Notes under the pieces: model-generated
Told to the model about the DNA's origin: nothing
Database searches by the model: none
What the model saw: only the letters and a program-made list of their open reading frames with translations
Position numbers and translations under genes: made by a program
Assembly (NCBI RefSeq): GCF_003971235.1
Contig: NZ_CP034661.1
Span: forward strand, 2,976,001-3,040,000
DNA from: Chryseobacterium aureum
GTDB taxonomy: Bacteria > Bacteroidota > Bacteroidia > Flavobacteriales > Weeksellaceae
Length of the DNA stretch: 64,000 nt
Direction of reading: 5' to 3'
Shown here: positions 27,339 through 36,615 of the stretch, one piece after another
Layout of the letters: each line of letters opens with the position of its first letter
Position numbering within the stretch: the first letter of the stretch is position 1

Positions 27339-28214
27339 ATGAAAAATTTAATAAAACTTGGGTTCGCCGCATTATTATCAGTGAGCTCTATGACTGCAAA
27401 AGCACAGAATACAGACAACGGAAAAGACAACAGCCTGCTTTGGGAAGTCTCAGGGAAAGGCCTTACCAAGCCCTCTTATATTACCGGAACTTTTCATATC
27501 TTATGCAGTAAAGATTTTGAGATTAAACCTAAGGTATTGAAAGCTCTTGAGAAATCCGACAACTTTGTTATGGAAATCAATTATACGGACCCTGCTGAAA
27601 TGATGTCAATGCAAAAAATGTTTCAGGCGGATAAAAAAATATCGGATCAGCTTTCCCCGGAAGAGGCCAAAGAACTGAATACGATACTTGCCAACTATGG
27701 AACAGATCTGAAAAGTGTAGACACTTCAAGCCCGCAAGCACTTTATGCCTTGCTCTCCACCAAAGCAATTCCCTGTCCAAAAACAGAAATAAAGTTTTAT
27801 GAAATGGAACTCCTGCAGAAAGCCATAAAAGACAGGAAGAACATCAAAGGACTGGAAAAGGTAGATGATCAGATGAAAGCCATCAACAAAGCTTATGATC
27901 TGAAAACCACCATTACCCAACTGAAGATGGACAAGGAATATCAAATATTATTCAGTCAGATGATCGAAGCTTTTAAAAATGAAAATGTACAGTCACTTTA
28001 CAGTCTTTTTAAAGATGAAAGGTTTATGAATTCTCAACAGGAAAAAGCAATGCTGACCGACAGAAATCAAAACTGGGTAAAAATAATGCCGGAAATAATG
28101 CAAAAGGAAGGGTCTTTCTTTGCCGTCGGAGGCTCTCATCTTATGGGTGACAACGGAATTATCCCTCTTCTTAAAGCTAAAGGCTACACTGTAAAACCTG
28201 TATCAGGGTTATAA
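27339..28214 (+). CDS. TraB/GumN family secreted protein
   Basis: A 291-residue protein with a cleavable signal peptide (to about AKAQ, residue 22). Family signatures: LLWEVSGKGLTKPSYITGTFH near the mature N-terminus, with the GTFH motif, and the C-terminal FFAVGGSHLMGDNGIIPLL. TraB/GumN proteins are distant relatives of Tiki-type metalloproteases; the GTFH and GGSHL histidines would be metal ligands. A role in peptide processing is possible but unproven. The ECF sigma factor gene follows in the same frame 24 bases later. Confidence 0.85.
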   Translation: MKNLIKLGFAALLSVSSMTAKAQNTDNGKDNSLLWEVSGKGLTKPSYITGTFHILCSKDFEIKPKVLKALEKSDNFVMEINYTDPAEMMSMQKMFQADKKISDQLSPEEAKELNTILANYGTDLKSVDTSSPQALYALLSTKAIPCPKTEIKFYEMELLQKAIKDRKNIKGLEKVDDQMKAINKAYDLKTTITQLKMDKEYQILFSQMIEAFKNENVQSLYSLFKDERFMNSQQEKAMLTDRNQNWVKIMPEIMQKEGSFFAVGGSHLMGDNGIIPLLKAKGYTVKPVSGL

Positions 28215-28227
28215 TCATATCCAAACC

Positions 28228-28242
28228 ATGAAACGACTGTGA
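28228..28242 (+). other. Four-codon upstream ORF overlapping the sigma-factor start
   Basis: ATG AAA CGA CTG TGA: the stop TGA (28240-28242) overlaps the GTG start (28239-28241) of the sigma factor. Translation of this mini-ORF could hand ribosomes to the weak GTG start. Confidence 0.4.
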
Positions 28243-28748
28243 GTAACTCAACTGAAACTGCTTTTTTAAAGCTTGTCAACCAGCACAAAGGCATTTTATA
28301 CAAGGCCTCAAGGATCTATGCAGATTCTGTAGAGGACCGCGAGGACCTGCAGCAGGAGATTCTTATCCAGCTTTGGAAATCCTATCAAAATTTCAAAGGG
28401 AACAGCGAATTTTCTACCTGGATGTACCGGGTTGCCATCAACACTGCAATTACGTATTTAAAAAAAGAAAAGCAAAGATCTCATAATCATAAGGAGGCGC
28501 CTTCTCATTTTGAATTACCGCAGGAAGATTATAATCCTACCAAAGACAGACAGCTGGAAATTTTCTACAATGCCGTTCAGGAACTGAATTCCCTGGAAAA
28601 AGCCGTTATATTCTATTTCATGGAAGGAATATCACACAAAGAAATAGGTAATCATCTCGGTCTCAGCGAAGGCAATGCCCGCGTAAAACTCAACAGAACA
28701 AAAGAAAAAATACAGCAAATCATAAAAAAATCAGGTTATGAATTTTGA
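28239..28748 (+). CDS. ECF-type RNA polymerase sigma factor
   Basis: A 169-residue sigma-70 family factor with region 2 (ILYKASRIYADSVEDREDLQQEILIQLW style core-binding and -10 recognition helices, about residues 18-85) and region 4 (IFYFMEGISHKEIGNHLGLS helix-turn-helix, about 120-160). The start is GTG; no ATG or TTG lies upstream in frame back to the TraB stop, and the GTG gives the normal N-terminal length. It overlaps the next gene by 11 bases, the classic arrangement for a sigma factor with a membrane partner. Target promoters are unknown. Confidence 0.9.
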   Translation: MSNSTETAFLKLVNQHKGILYKASRIYADSVEDREDLQQEILIQLWKSYQNFKGNSEFSTWMYRVAINTAITYLKKEKQRSHNHKEAPSHFELPQEDYNPTKDRQLEIFYNAVQELNSLEKAVIFYFMEGISHKEIGNHLGLSEGNARVKLNRTKEKIQQIIKKSGYEF

Positions 28749-29343
28749 TCAATTAAAAGAACAGTGGAATAAAGAAGGCAGCGATGTCCAAATCCCCGAC
28801 ACCATACAGCAACTAAAAGAAAGCAGACACCCTGTCGAAAAGATCCGGAAAAATATGAAAAGAGAATTTCCTATGCAGATTCTGGCTATTGTTCTCATGG
28901 CTTTTTTTCCTCTTCAGTTTCAATTTGCTTCTTCACAGTATATTATTTATTATATATCCTATACCATGATGGTGGTCATATCCTCTTATTATCTGTTCGG
29001 GTTTTATCAATTTTACAGGCAGACGGAACTTTATACAGGAAATACCAAAAACAGCCTTTGGAAAATATACCACGAACTTCGCCTGAATATGGAACGGTAT
29101 CAGTCTTTCGGGTTTTTACTGCTTCCCCATTTTCTGGTAACTATCGGACTGCAGATGTATAATCTGATGGAAAAACATGGAAAATCATTGACAGAGCTGA
29201 CTTCTCCTCAACAGCTGGGATTAATTACAGCAGTACTGATAGGAACTTTAACCGTTATAACAAGTATTGTCCTGTGGACAACATATATCTATGGGAGAAG
29301 CGCCAGACAATTGGAAAATATTCTGAATGAAATGGATGAATAA
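28738..29343 (+). CDS. Membrane protein coupled to the ECF sigma factor (possible anti-sigma)
   Basis: A 201-residue protein with a soluble N-terminal segment of about 45 residues (MNFDQLKEQWNKEG...), then four hydrophobic helices and a charged C-terminus. I do not recognise a zinc-finger or FecR domain. Its start lies inside the last codons of the sigma factor gene, so the two are made together; a cytoplasmic N-terminus before membrane helices fits an anti-sigma factor, but this is inference from position and topology. Confidence 0.75.
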   Translation: MNFDQLKEQWNKEGSDVQIPDTIQQLKESRHPVEKIRKNMKREFPMQILAIVLMAFFPLQFQFASSQYIIYYISYTMMVVISSYYLFGFYQFYRQTELYTGNTKNSLWKIYHELRLNMERYQSFGFLLLPHFLVTIGLQMYNLMEKHGKSLTELTSPQQLGLITAVLIGTLTVITSIVLWTTYIYGRSARQLENILNEMDE

Positions 29344-29361
29344 GCTCTTATATGATGATCA

Positions 29362-29410
29362 CAAAACACTTTTATACAGCCTCAGATGAACGCTGGGGTT
29401 TTGTTTTTTA
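29362..29410 (+). terminator. Probable terminator after the sigma operon
   Basis: CAAAAC (29362-29367) can pair with GTTTTG (29398-29403), with an inner CAGC/GCTG stem, and a T-run follows. The loop is large, so the call is moderate. Confidence 0.45.
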
Positions 29411-29460
29411 AAAAAATGTTATTTATCGTCTCCAAATTTATCTGAGGTTTTATTTTTCCG

Positions 29461-29468
29461 TAAATTTG
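29461..29468 (+). promoter_or_regulatory. -7 box for pgi
   Basis: TAAATTTG (TAnnTTTG), about 80 bases before the pgi start; no clear -33 element. Confidence 0.4.
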
Positions 29469-29549
29469 CAAATCAGAAATAAATGATTATGGATTGTCAG
29501 TTATTTTTAATCCTGTAGATCATTTTCTGAAAGATAAAAATTCTGCAAT

Positions 29550-31190
29550 ATGCTATCAAAAATAAATCCAACACAAACTAACAGCTGGAAAGCACTTGAC
29601 GAACACTTCGGGGGAAATGACTTTGATCTTAGAACCCTTTTTCAATATAACCCGAACCGTTTTAAAGAGTTTTCTCTTCAAAAGGAGAACTACCTTTTTG
29701 ATTATTCCAAAAACTTAATTGATTCCAGAACAAAGGATCTTTTACTGCAACTGGCTGAAGAAAGCCAGCTAAAAGATGCCATTTCCAAAATGTTCTCCGG
29801 AGATAAAATTAATGAAACAGAAGGAAGAGCAGTATTACATACAGCATTAAGAGATTTCTCTGACCGTCAAATTCTTGTGGACGGAGAAAACATCAAGCCC
29901 CAAATCAAGGGAGTTCTTGAGCACATGAAGTCTTTTTCTGAAAAAGTGATTTCGGGAGAACACAAAGGTTTCAGTGGAAAAGAAATTACTGATGTGGTAA
30001 ACATCGGAATTGGAGGATCAGACCTTGGTCCTGTAATGGTTTGTTCTGCTTTAAAGCATTTTAAAACGAGATTAAATACTCACTTTGTTTCCAACGTAGA
30101 CGGAAATCATATCGCAGAAGTAGTAAAGAATTTAAATCCTGAAACTACTTTATTCATCATCGCTTCCAAAACATTTACCACCCAGGAAACAATGACCAAT
30201 GCGAACTCCGCTAAAGACTGGTTCCTGAAAGCAGGAAAGCAAGAGGACGTAGCAAAACATTTTGTGGCTTTATCCACTAATATTGAAGAAGTTAAGAAGT
30301 TCGGAATTGCAGAAGAAAATATTTTTGAGTTCTGGGACTGGGTAGGCGGAAGATATTCTCTTTGGAGTGCTATCGGATTAAGCATCGTTCTTTCTGTAGG
30401 GTATGAAAACTTTGAACAGCTTCTTAGAGGTGCTTTTGATACGGACCAGCATTTTCAGACGGCTGATTTTTCGGAAAACATTCCTGTGCTAATGGGACTT
30501 TTGGGAATCTGGTACCGTAATTTCTATGCAGCAACTACTTATGCTATCTTACCTTATTCTCAATATCTGGACAGATTTGCAGCTTATCTTCAGCAGGGAG
30601 ATATGGAAAGTAACGGAAAATGTGTAGACAGAAACGGAGAATTTGTAGAATATGAAACAGGACCTATCATCTGGGGAGAGCCTGGTACAAATGGCCAGCA
30701 CGCATTCTACCAATTGATCCACCAGGGAACAGAATTGATTCCGGCAGACTTTATAGCCTATACAAAGAGTCCGAACAAAGTTTCGGATCATCAGGATAAA
30801 TTATTAGCGAACTTTTTCGCTCAGACTGAAGCACTTGCCTTCGGAAAACTGGAAGAAGAAGTAGAAGAAGAGCTTAGAAATTCCGGAAAATCTGATGAAG
30901 AAATTGAGCGATTGATCAACTTTAAGGTCTTCCACGGAAACACACCTACTAACTCCATACTATTCAAAGAGTTAACTCCTTTTTCGCTAGGACAGCTGAT
31001 TGCCTTATACGAGCACAAAATTTTTGTTCAGGGCGTTATCTGGAATATTTTCAGCTTTGACCAGTTTGGAGTGGAATTAGGAAAAGTATTAGCCAATAAG
31101 ATCCTTCCTGAATTGGAGAACGATGAAACAATAAATACTCACGATAGTTCTACCAACGGATTGATCAACTATTATAAAGAAAACAAATAG
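29550..31190 (+). CDS. pgi: Glucose-6-phosphate isomerase
   Basis: A 546-residue glycolytic enzyme interconverting glucose-6-phosphate and fructose-6-phosphate in the cytoplasm; the length matches the long PGI form of E. coli and eukaryotes (about 550). Signatures: [11 protein letters not shown] (sugar-phosphate site), FVSNVDGNH, the PGI signature [16 protein letters not shown], and [18 protein letters not shown] containing the catalytic Glu and His. It is first in a long plus-strand run with only 3 bases to the next gene. Confidence 0.97.
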   Translation: MLSKINPTQTNSWKALDEHFGGNDFDLRTLFQYNPNRFKEFSLQKENYLFDYSKNLIDSRTKDLLLQLAEESQLKDAISKMFSGDKINETEGRAVLHTALRDFSDRQILVDGENIKPQIKGVLEHMKSFSEKVISGEHKGFSGKEITDVVNIGIGGSDLGPVMVCSALKHFKTRLNTHFVSNVDGNHIAEVVKNLNPETTLFIIASKTFTTQETMTNANSAKDWFLKAGKQEDVAKHFVALSTNIEEVKKFGIAEENIFEFWDWVGGRYSLWSAIGLSIVLSVGYENFEQLLRGAFDTDQHFQTADFSENIPVLMGLLGIWYRNFYAATTYAILPYSQYLDRFAAYLQQGDMESNGKCVDRNGEFVEYETGPIIWGEPGTNGQHAFYQLIHQGTELIPADFIAYTKSPNKVSDHQDKLLANFFAQTEALAFGKLEEEVEEELRNSGKSDEEIERLINFKVFHGNTPTNSILFKELTPFSLGQLIALYEHKIFVQGVIWNIFSFDQFGVELGKVLANKILPELENDETINTHDSSTNGLINYYKENK

Positions 31191-31193
31191 CAG

Positions 31194-32018
31194 ATGTCTG
31201 CATTAAGGTCATATTATTACAAATTACCTCCGGGCTTAAGACTTTTAGGAAGAAAAATTTATTATTTTCCTGTAGATTTATATGAAGGTATAACGGGGAA
31301 AAGATCTAAAACCGAGCCTAAAAAAGGAGATATTTATGTAGGAGGCAGCAACTTTATTCCTCATGGAATCCAGCAGGTGAATGCATTGAAAAAGTATATT
31401 TCACTCAGCCATACAGACCATGTACTGGATATCGGCTGCGGAATAGGGAGAACGGCTGTAGCTTTAACCGGATTTATTGATAAAGGAACTTATGATGGGT
31501 TTGATGCTGTTGAAAAAGGAATCAACTGGTGTAACAAACACATTCACAGCAAGTATCCTAATTTCAATTTTAAATTCACTCCTATCTATAATGATTTGTA
31601 TAATACCTTCAGTCAAAGGGCTGAGAACTTTACATTTCCCTATGAAAATGCTGTTTTTGATAAAGCCTTCTTGTTTTCGGTTTTTACGCATATGCAAATC
31701 CCCGAAATCAAGCAATATCTGAAGGAAATAAGCAGGGTCTTAAAAAATAACGGACAATGCCTGGCTACCTTCTTTCTTTATGATGATACCAAAACGGAAG
31801 CAGGCAGTATGCATTTTCCTCACCAATATGAGGGCTATAAATTAATGGATGATCAGGTAACAGCCGCCAACATTGCCGTGAGCATTCCTTTACTCAACCA
31901 GATGGCTCAGGAAGCCGGTCTGAAAGTAACCACTATAAAGGGAGGTTTCTGGAGAAATGATGTGGAGAAAGAAGGCGCTGATGAATTCCAGGATATCGTT
32001 GTATTCAATAAAATCTAA
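31194..32018 (+). CDS. Class I SAM-dependent methyltransferase
   Basis: A 274-residue Rossmann-fold methyltransferase. Motif I is VLDIGCGIGRTAVAL (SAM binding), with FDAVEKGINWC as motif II and the post-I region FSVFTHMQIPEIKQYL. The substrate is unknown. It starts 3 bases after the pgi stop, so it is co-transcribed with pgi, and folD follows 20 bases later. The N-terminal 60 residues contain a basic, aromatic segment before the SAM domain. Confidence 0.88.
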   Translation: MSALRSYYYKLPPGLRLLGRKIYYFPVDLYEGITGKRSKTEPKKGDIYVGGSNFIPHGIQQVNALKKYISLSHTDHVLDIGCGIGRTAVALTGFIDKGTYDGFDAVEKGINWCNKHIHSKYPNFNFKFTPIYNDLYNTFSQRAENFTFPYENAVFDKAFLFSVFTHMQIPEIKQYLKEISRVLKNNGQCLATFFLYDDTKTEAGSMHFPHQYEGYKLMDDQVTAANIAVSIPLLNQMAQEAGLKVTTIKGGFWRNDVEKEGADEFQDIVVFNKI

Positions 32019-32038
32019 ATAAAAGTAAAAAAGTAAAA

Positions 32039-32923
32039 ATGGCAGAAATTCTTGACGGACTTAAAGTATCCAAGGAAATTAAAGCAGAGATCAAGGCTGA
32101 AGTAGAAAAGATTCTCGCAAGCAAAAGAAGAGCTCCCCATCTGGTGGCAATTCTTGTAGGAAATAATGGCGCTAGCAAGGCCTATGTAAATGCGAAAGTG
32201 AAAGACTGTGAAGAAGTAGGATTTCAATCCAGCTTAATCAAATTTCCAAGTACAGTTTCAGAATCTGAATTATTGGAAAAAATTGATGAGCTTAATAAAT
32301 CTAAAGCAGTAGACGGATTTATTGTCCAGCTGCCTTTACCAGACCAGATTGATCAGGAAAAAATCATCAATGCTATTGATCCAAGAAAAGATGTGGATGG
32401 TTTCCACCCGGAAAACTTCGGAAAAATGGCTCTTGAGATGGATACTTTCTTACCGGCAACTCCTTTCGGTATCTTAACATTATTGGAAAGATATAATATT
32501 GAAACCAAAGGAAAAGACTGTGTAATCATCGGAAGAAGTAAAATTGTAGGAAGACCAATGAGCATCCTGATGGGAAGAAAAGATTTCCCGGGAAACTCTA
32601 CCGTTACCCTTACACACTCATACACAAAAGACATTGAAGAATATACAAGAAAAGCAGACATCGTCATTACCGCTTTGGGAGATCCTCATTTCCTGAAAGG
32701 AGATATGATCAAGGAAGGAGCCGTAATTGTGGATGTGGGGATTACAAGAGTAGATAATGACTCTCCAAAAGGATATTACCTTGCAGGTGACGTAGATTTT
32801 GACAGCTGTGCAGAAAAAGCAAGCTGGATCACTCCGGTACCTGGAGGAGTAGGCCCAATGACAAGAGCGATGTTGATGAAAAATACCATCATTGCTTACA
32901 AAACTTCGGTCTATAACGACTAA
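32039..32923 (+). CDS. folD: Bifunctional methylenetetrahydrofolate dehydrogenase/cyclohydrolase
   Basis: A 294-residue folate enzyme that converts 5,10-methylene-THF to 10-formyl-THF through NADP-linked dehydrogenase and cyclohydrolase steps, feeding purine and fMet synthesis. Signatures: AYVNAKVKDCEEVG with the catalytic Lys/Tyr region, VDGFIVQLPLP, the NADP-binding GRSKIVGRPMS, and PVPGGVGPMTRAML. Full length, standard start MAEILDGLKVS. Confidence 0.97.
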   Translation: MAEILDGLKVSKEIKAEIKAEVEKILASKRRAPHLVAILVGNNGASKAYVNAKVKDCEEVGFQSSLIKFPSTVSESELLEKIDELNKSKAVDGFIVQLPLPDQIDQEKIINAIDPRKDVDGFHPENFGKMALEMDTFLPATPFGILTLLERYNIETKGKDCVIIGRSKIVGRPMSILMGRKDFPGNSTVTLTHSYTKDIEEYTRKADIVITALGDPHFLKGDMIKEGAVIVDVGITRVDNDSPKGYYLAGDVDFDSCAEKASWITPVPGGVGPMTRAMLMKNTIIAYKTSVYND

Positions 32924-32930
32924 TTTTAAA

Positions 32931-33560
32931 ATGAATAAAGAAGAAGATATTTTATTAAAAGAAGGTAAAATGCTCCCCGTAATGGAGCATTTTTACACTT
33001 TACAGGGAGAAGGAGCACACACCGGAAAAGCCGCCTATTTTATCAGGCTTGGAGGCTGTGATGTAGGATGTCACTGGTGTGATGTAAAAGAGAGCTGGAA
33101 TCCTGAACTTCACCCGCTGATGAATGCCGTAGAAATTGCAGAAATGGCTGCAAAACATTGTAAAACAATCGTCCTTACAGGTGGAGAACCCCTAATGTGG
33201 AACTTAGACGTACTGACCTCCAGACTGAAAGAGCTGGGATGTACCGTGCACATCGAAACTTCAGGGGCATATCCTATGAGCGGACAGCTGGACTGGATTA
33301 CGCTTTCTCCGAAGAAAACCGGACTTCCTAAAGAAGAGATCTATCAAAAAGCCCATGAGCTTAAAGTAATTATCTTCAACCAGCACGACTTTACGTTTGC
33401 ACAGGAGCAGGCCGCAAAAGTTTCTGAAAACTGTAAGCTTTACCTTCAGAGTGAATGGAGCAAGAGAGATGAGATGTATCCCAAAATCACAGACTTCATT
33501 CTTGCCCATCCGGAATGGCAGGCTTCTGTTCAGACTCACAAATACCTGAATATCCCGTAA
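32931..33560 (+). CDS. queE: 7-carboxy-7-deazaguanine synthase
   Basis: A 209-residue radical SAM enzyme that contracts 6-carboxytetrahydropterin to 7-carboxy-7-deazaguanine in queuosine synthesis. It has the N-terminal FYTLQGEGAHTGKAAYFIRL signature and the CxxxCxxC cluster motif as CDVGCHWC, then VLTGGEPLMW. ATG 32931 was chosen because it lies 7 bases after folD and gives the normal QueE N-terminus; the longer frame from 32892 overlaps folD. Other queuosine genes are not in the window. Confidence 0.95.
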   Translation: MNKEEDILLKEGKMLPVMEHFYTLQGEGAHTGKAAYFIRLGGCDVGCHWCDVKESWNPELHPLMNAVEIAEMAAKHCKTIVLTGGEPLMWNLDVLTSRLKELGCTVHIETSGAYPMSGQLDWITLSPKKTGLPKEEIYQKAHELKVIIFNQHDFTFAQEQAAKVSENCKLYLQSEWSKRDEMYPKITDFILAHPEWQASVQTHKYLNIP

Positions 33561-33602
33561 AAAAATGTAAATTAGCTGGCTTATTCACTATAACACTGAT
33601 AG

Positions 33603-34973
33603 ATGCAAAGAATTCGATACTCCAGATATCTGAAATCGATTATTATGTTGCTTGACCTCATGGTTATTGCATCTATCTTCATATTCTTTTTTATAAGCAG
33701 AAACGAAAGTTTAAAGTACAACAAAGAAACCTGGTATCAGAATACCTTTTCCCTGATTCTGCTGTTTTTGTTCTGGGTGCTGCTGAGCGGTAGAACAAAA
33801 ATATACAACATTCCGAGGAACCTTACCTATACCTTGTTTCTTGAGCGCCTTTTAATCCATTTTCTCTTTTTTATACTTGGCGTGCTGCTTATAGGAAAGG
33901 TAAGTAATAATGTTTTTTTCAGTTCAGATATCTATTGGCTATCGCTTTATCTGTTTATTTTCATCTTTCTGGAAAAATCACTGATCTATTTCGCAATCAA
34001 GTACTTAAGATCACTAGGAGCCAATTACAGAAACGTAATGTTCCTGGGAGACCGGCAGTCTACTGAAATTCTTAAAAATATTTTCATTGACCGTAAAGAT
34101 TACGGATACAGAATATTTGAATACGAAAGTTCTGTCATCAATATTGATGAGCTCGTTGTGTTCTGGAAGAAAAATGGAATTCATACCCTGTTTCTCTCTA
34201 TGGAAAACTCCTATGATGAGCGGCTCGAAAACGAAATTTTCAAATTGGCAGAGGACAACAAAATTCATATTTCACTGATTCCAAGCATTACACAAAGTGA
34301 TTTTTTCCTCTATGATCTGGGCTATATACAAACCCAGCCGGTGCTTAACCAAGCGAGGTATTCATTAGATTATTATTCTAATTTCCTCATGAAAAGGACT
34401 TTTGATATTCTATTCTCCATTATCATATTGGTCTTCATCTGCTCATGGGTATTCCCGATCATTGCCATTCTAATCAAGTCCACATCCAAAGGTCCTGTAT
34501 TTTTCCTGCAGAAAAGATATGGTTTCCATGAAGAGGTTTTCAACTGTATCAAATTCAGGACAATGATTGTAAATGATGAGTCTACTACCAAAACCACATC
34601 AGTAAATGATTCCAGAATTACCAGAATAGGCAAATTTTTAAGAAAAACAAGCCTTGACGAGCTTCCGCAGTTCATCAACGTATTGAAAGGTGAAATGTCT
34701 GTAGTAGGCCCGCGTCCCCATATGCTTTCGGTTGATAATTATTATAAGCCCAAAATAGGAAGATACAGCTTAAGAAGCATGGTAAGCCCCGGTATCACCG
34801 GATTGGCGCAGGTAAACGGGCTGCGCGGTGACTTTGGTGATGTGGAAGTAGAGATGAAAAAAAGATTTCTGGCCGATGCATTCTACGTAAGAAACTGGAG
34901 TTTTGTACTTGATCTGGTCATCATTTTAAAAACCGTTTTACTGGTTATAGGGGGAGATAAAAATGCCAAATAA
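33603..34973 (+). CDS. Exopolysaccharide polyprenyl-phosphate sugar-1-phosphate transferase (WcaJ/WbaP-like)
   Basis: A 456-residue membrane enzyme that starts glycan repeat synthesis by moving a sugar-1-phosphate from UDP-sugar to undecaprenyl phosphate. Four N-terminal helices are followed by a CoA-binding-like Rossmann domain (YRNVMFLGDRQS), a fifth hydrophobic segment (about residues 265-290) and the bacterial sugar transferase domain: KSTSKGPVFFLQKRYG, FNCIKFRTM, RKTSLDELPQFINVLKGEMS, VGPRPH and the C-terminal GITGLAQVNGLRG. It may serve the glycan operon at 8-12 kb (inference). Confidence 0.92.
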   Translation: MQRIRYSRYLKSIIMLLDLMVIASIFIFFFISRNESLKYNKETWYQNTFSLILLFLFWVLLSGRTKIYNIPRNLTYTLFLERLLIHFLFFILGVLLIGKVSNNVFFSSDIYWLSLYLFIFIFLEKSLIYFAIKYLRSLGANYRNVMFLGDRQSTEILKNIFIDRKDYGYRIFEYESSVINIDELVVFWKKNGIHTLFLSMENSYDERLENEIFKLAEDNKIHISLIPSITQSDFFLYDLGYIQTQPVLNQARYSLDYYSNFLMKRTFDILFSIIILVFICSWVFPIIAILIKSTSKGPVFFLQKRYGFHEEVFNCIKFRTMIVNDESTTKTTSVNDSRITRIGKFLRKTSLDELPQFINVLKGEMSVVGPRPHMLSVDNYYKPKIGRYSLRSMVSPGITGLAQVNGLRGDFGDVEVEMKKRFLADAFYVRNWSFVLDLVIILKTVLLVIGGDKNAK

Positions 34974-35047
34974 TTTTAACACAAAACAAGGCTTTAGTCT
35001 TCTACCTGACTCTAGCCCAATTCAATAAAAAAGTCTAATTTAGCAGT

Positions 35048-35800
35048 ATGTTAAAAAAGTTTTTCACAGCCGTAGGGGAATATATGATCCTCTTAGGGAA
35101 ATCCCTGCAGAAACCTCAGAAAATGAGAGTGTTCTGGAAGCTGTTTATGAGAGAAATTAATGATTTGGGAGTGAATTCTTTCGGACTTGTAGTCTTTACT
35201 TCTATCTTCGTGGGGGCTGTAGTGGCCATTCAGATGTTCAACAACTTTGATGCGTCCTCTTTTCCTATCCCCACTTCATTTGTAGGATACGCTACAAAAG
35301 CGGTTCTTGTTCTGGAATTTGCACCAACGATTATCAGCTTGATTCTCGCGGGTAAAGTAGGCTCCTATATTGCTTCCAGTATTGGAACAATGAGAGTTTC
35401 CGAACAGATTGACGCATTGGATATCATGGGAGTAAACTCACCCAATTTTCTGATATTTCCTAAAATCATCGCCTGTATGCTTTTTAATCCCCTTCTTATT
35501 GCCATCAGTATTGTATTTGGTATTGGAGGCGGTTATATCGCCGGGATTTTAACAGGAAACTGGACAGAGAACGATTATATTGTGGGTATTCAAATGTATA
35601 TGCCGAATTTGTTTATTTACTATGCATTTACCAAGACTATTGTCTTCGCCTTTATCATTGCCACCGTACCCTCTTATTTCGGTTATTTTGTGAAAGGAGG
35701 ATCGCTGGAGGTAGGTAGGGCCAGTACACAGGCTGTAGTATGGACAATGGTGTTTATTATCATTTCCGAATTAATTTTAACCCAATTAATATTAAGCTGA
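35048..35800 (+). CDS. MlaE-type ABC transporter permease
   Basis: A 250-residue permease of the MlaE/TrnE family with about five membrane helices and signatures VGAVVAIQMFNNFD, LEFAPTIISLILAGKVG and MRVSEQIDALDIMGV. With an MlaF ATPase and an MCE protein such permeases move phospholipids between inner and outer membranes. Its stop TGA overlaps the ATG of the ATPase gene by one base. The likely MCE partner is the gene at 16491-17441. Confidence 0.92.
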   Translation: MLKKFFTAVGEYMILLGKSLQKPQKMRVFWKLFMREINDLGVNSFGLVVFTSIFVGAVVAIQMFNNFDASSFPIPTSFVGYATKAVLVLEFAPTIISLILAGKVGSYIASSIGTMRVSEQIDALDIMGVNSPNFLIFPKIIACMLFNPLLIAISIVFGIGGGYIAGILTGNWTENDYIVGIQMYMPNLFIYYAFTKTIVFAFIIATVPSYFGYFVKGGSLEVGRASTQAVVWTMVFIIISELILTQLILS

Positions 35801-36615
35801 TGATTGAGGTAAAAGATCTTAAAAAAAGTTTTGGAGATGTTGAAGTGCTTAAAGGAATTTCAACATCATTTGATAAGGGAAAGGTAAACTTAATCATTGG
35901 GCAGAGTGGTTCCGGGAAAACAGTTTTTCTTAAAAGTTTATTGAACGTTTACATGCCTTCCTCAGGAGAAATCCTATTTGACGGCAGAGACGTGAATACG
36001 ATGACGAGAGATGAAAAACAGCATCTCCGTTCAGAAATCGGAACGGTATTTCAGGGAAGTGCTTTATTTGACTCTCTGACCGTGGAAGAAAACATCATGT
36101 TTCCACTTGACATGTTTACCAATCTTACCTACAGGGAAAAAAAGAAAAGGGTTTTTGAAGTAATAGGAAGAGTGCATCTTGATAAAGCCGAAAGAAAATA
36201 TCCGTCCGAGATCTCAGGAGGTATGCAGAAAAGAGTAGCAATTGCGAGAGCTATTGTGAACAATCCTAAATATCTGTTCTGTGATGAGCCCAATTCCGGG
36301 CTGGATCCTTATACCTCTAAGATTATTGATGATCTTCTTTACGAAATCACAAAGGAATATAATACGACCACCATCATCAATACTCACGACATGAACTCTG
36401 TAATGACAATTGGTGAGAAAATTGTATACCTAAGACTGGGAATCAAAGAATGGGAAGGTAATAAAGACATTCTGATTACCGCAGGCAATAAAAATCTGAT
36501 TGATTTCGTTTATTCTTCAGAACTGTTTAAAGAGCTGAGAGACTATTTACTTGAGAATAATAAAACGATTGAAACGACAAATACAAAAATAGACGATAAT
36601 GAAAAAGGCATTTAG
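35800..36615 (+). CDS. MlaF-type ABC transporter ATP-binding protein
   Basis: A 271-residue ATPase: Walker A GQSGSGKTVFLKSL, Q-loop VFQGSALFDSLTVEEN, ABC signature SEISGGMQKRVAIARAI, Walker B YLFCDEPNSGLDP and the H-loop NTHDMNS. The ALFDSLTVEEN stretch is typical of MlaF rather than importer ATPases. ATG 35800 overlaps the MlaE stop; the longer frame from 35740 is rejected. It overlaps the beta-barrel gene by 17 bases. Confidence 0.94.
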   Translation: MIEVKDLKKSFGDVEVLKGISTSFDKGKVNLIIGQSGSGKTVFLKSLLNVYMPSSGEILFDGRDVNTMTRDEKQHLRSEIGTVFQGSALFDSLTVEENIMFPLDMFTNLTYREKKKRVFEVIGRVHLDKAERKYPSEISGGMQKRVAIARAIVNNPKYLFCDEPNSGLDPYTSKIIDDLLYEITKEYNTTTIINTHDMNSVMTIGEKIVYLRLGIKEWEGNKDILITAGNKNLIDFVYSSELFKELRDYLLENNKTIETTNTKIDDNEKGI

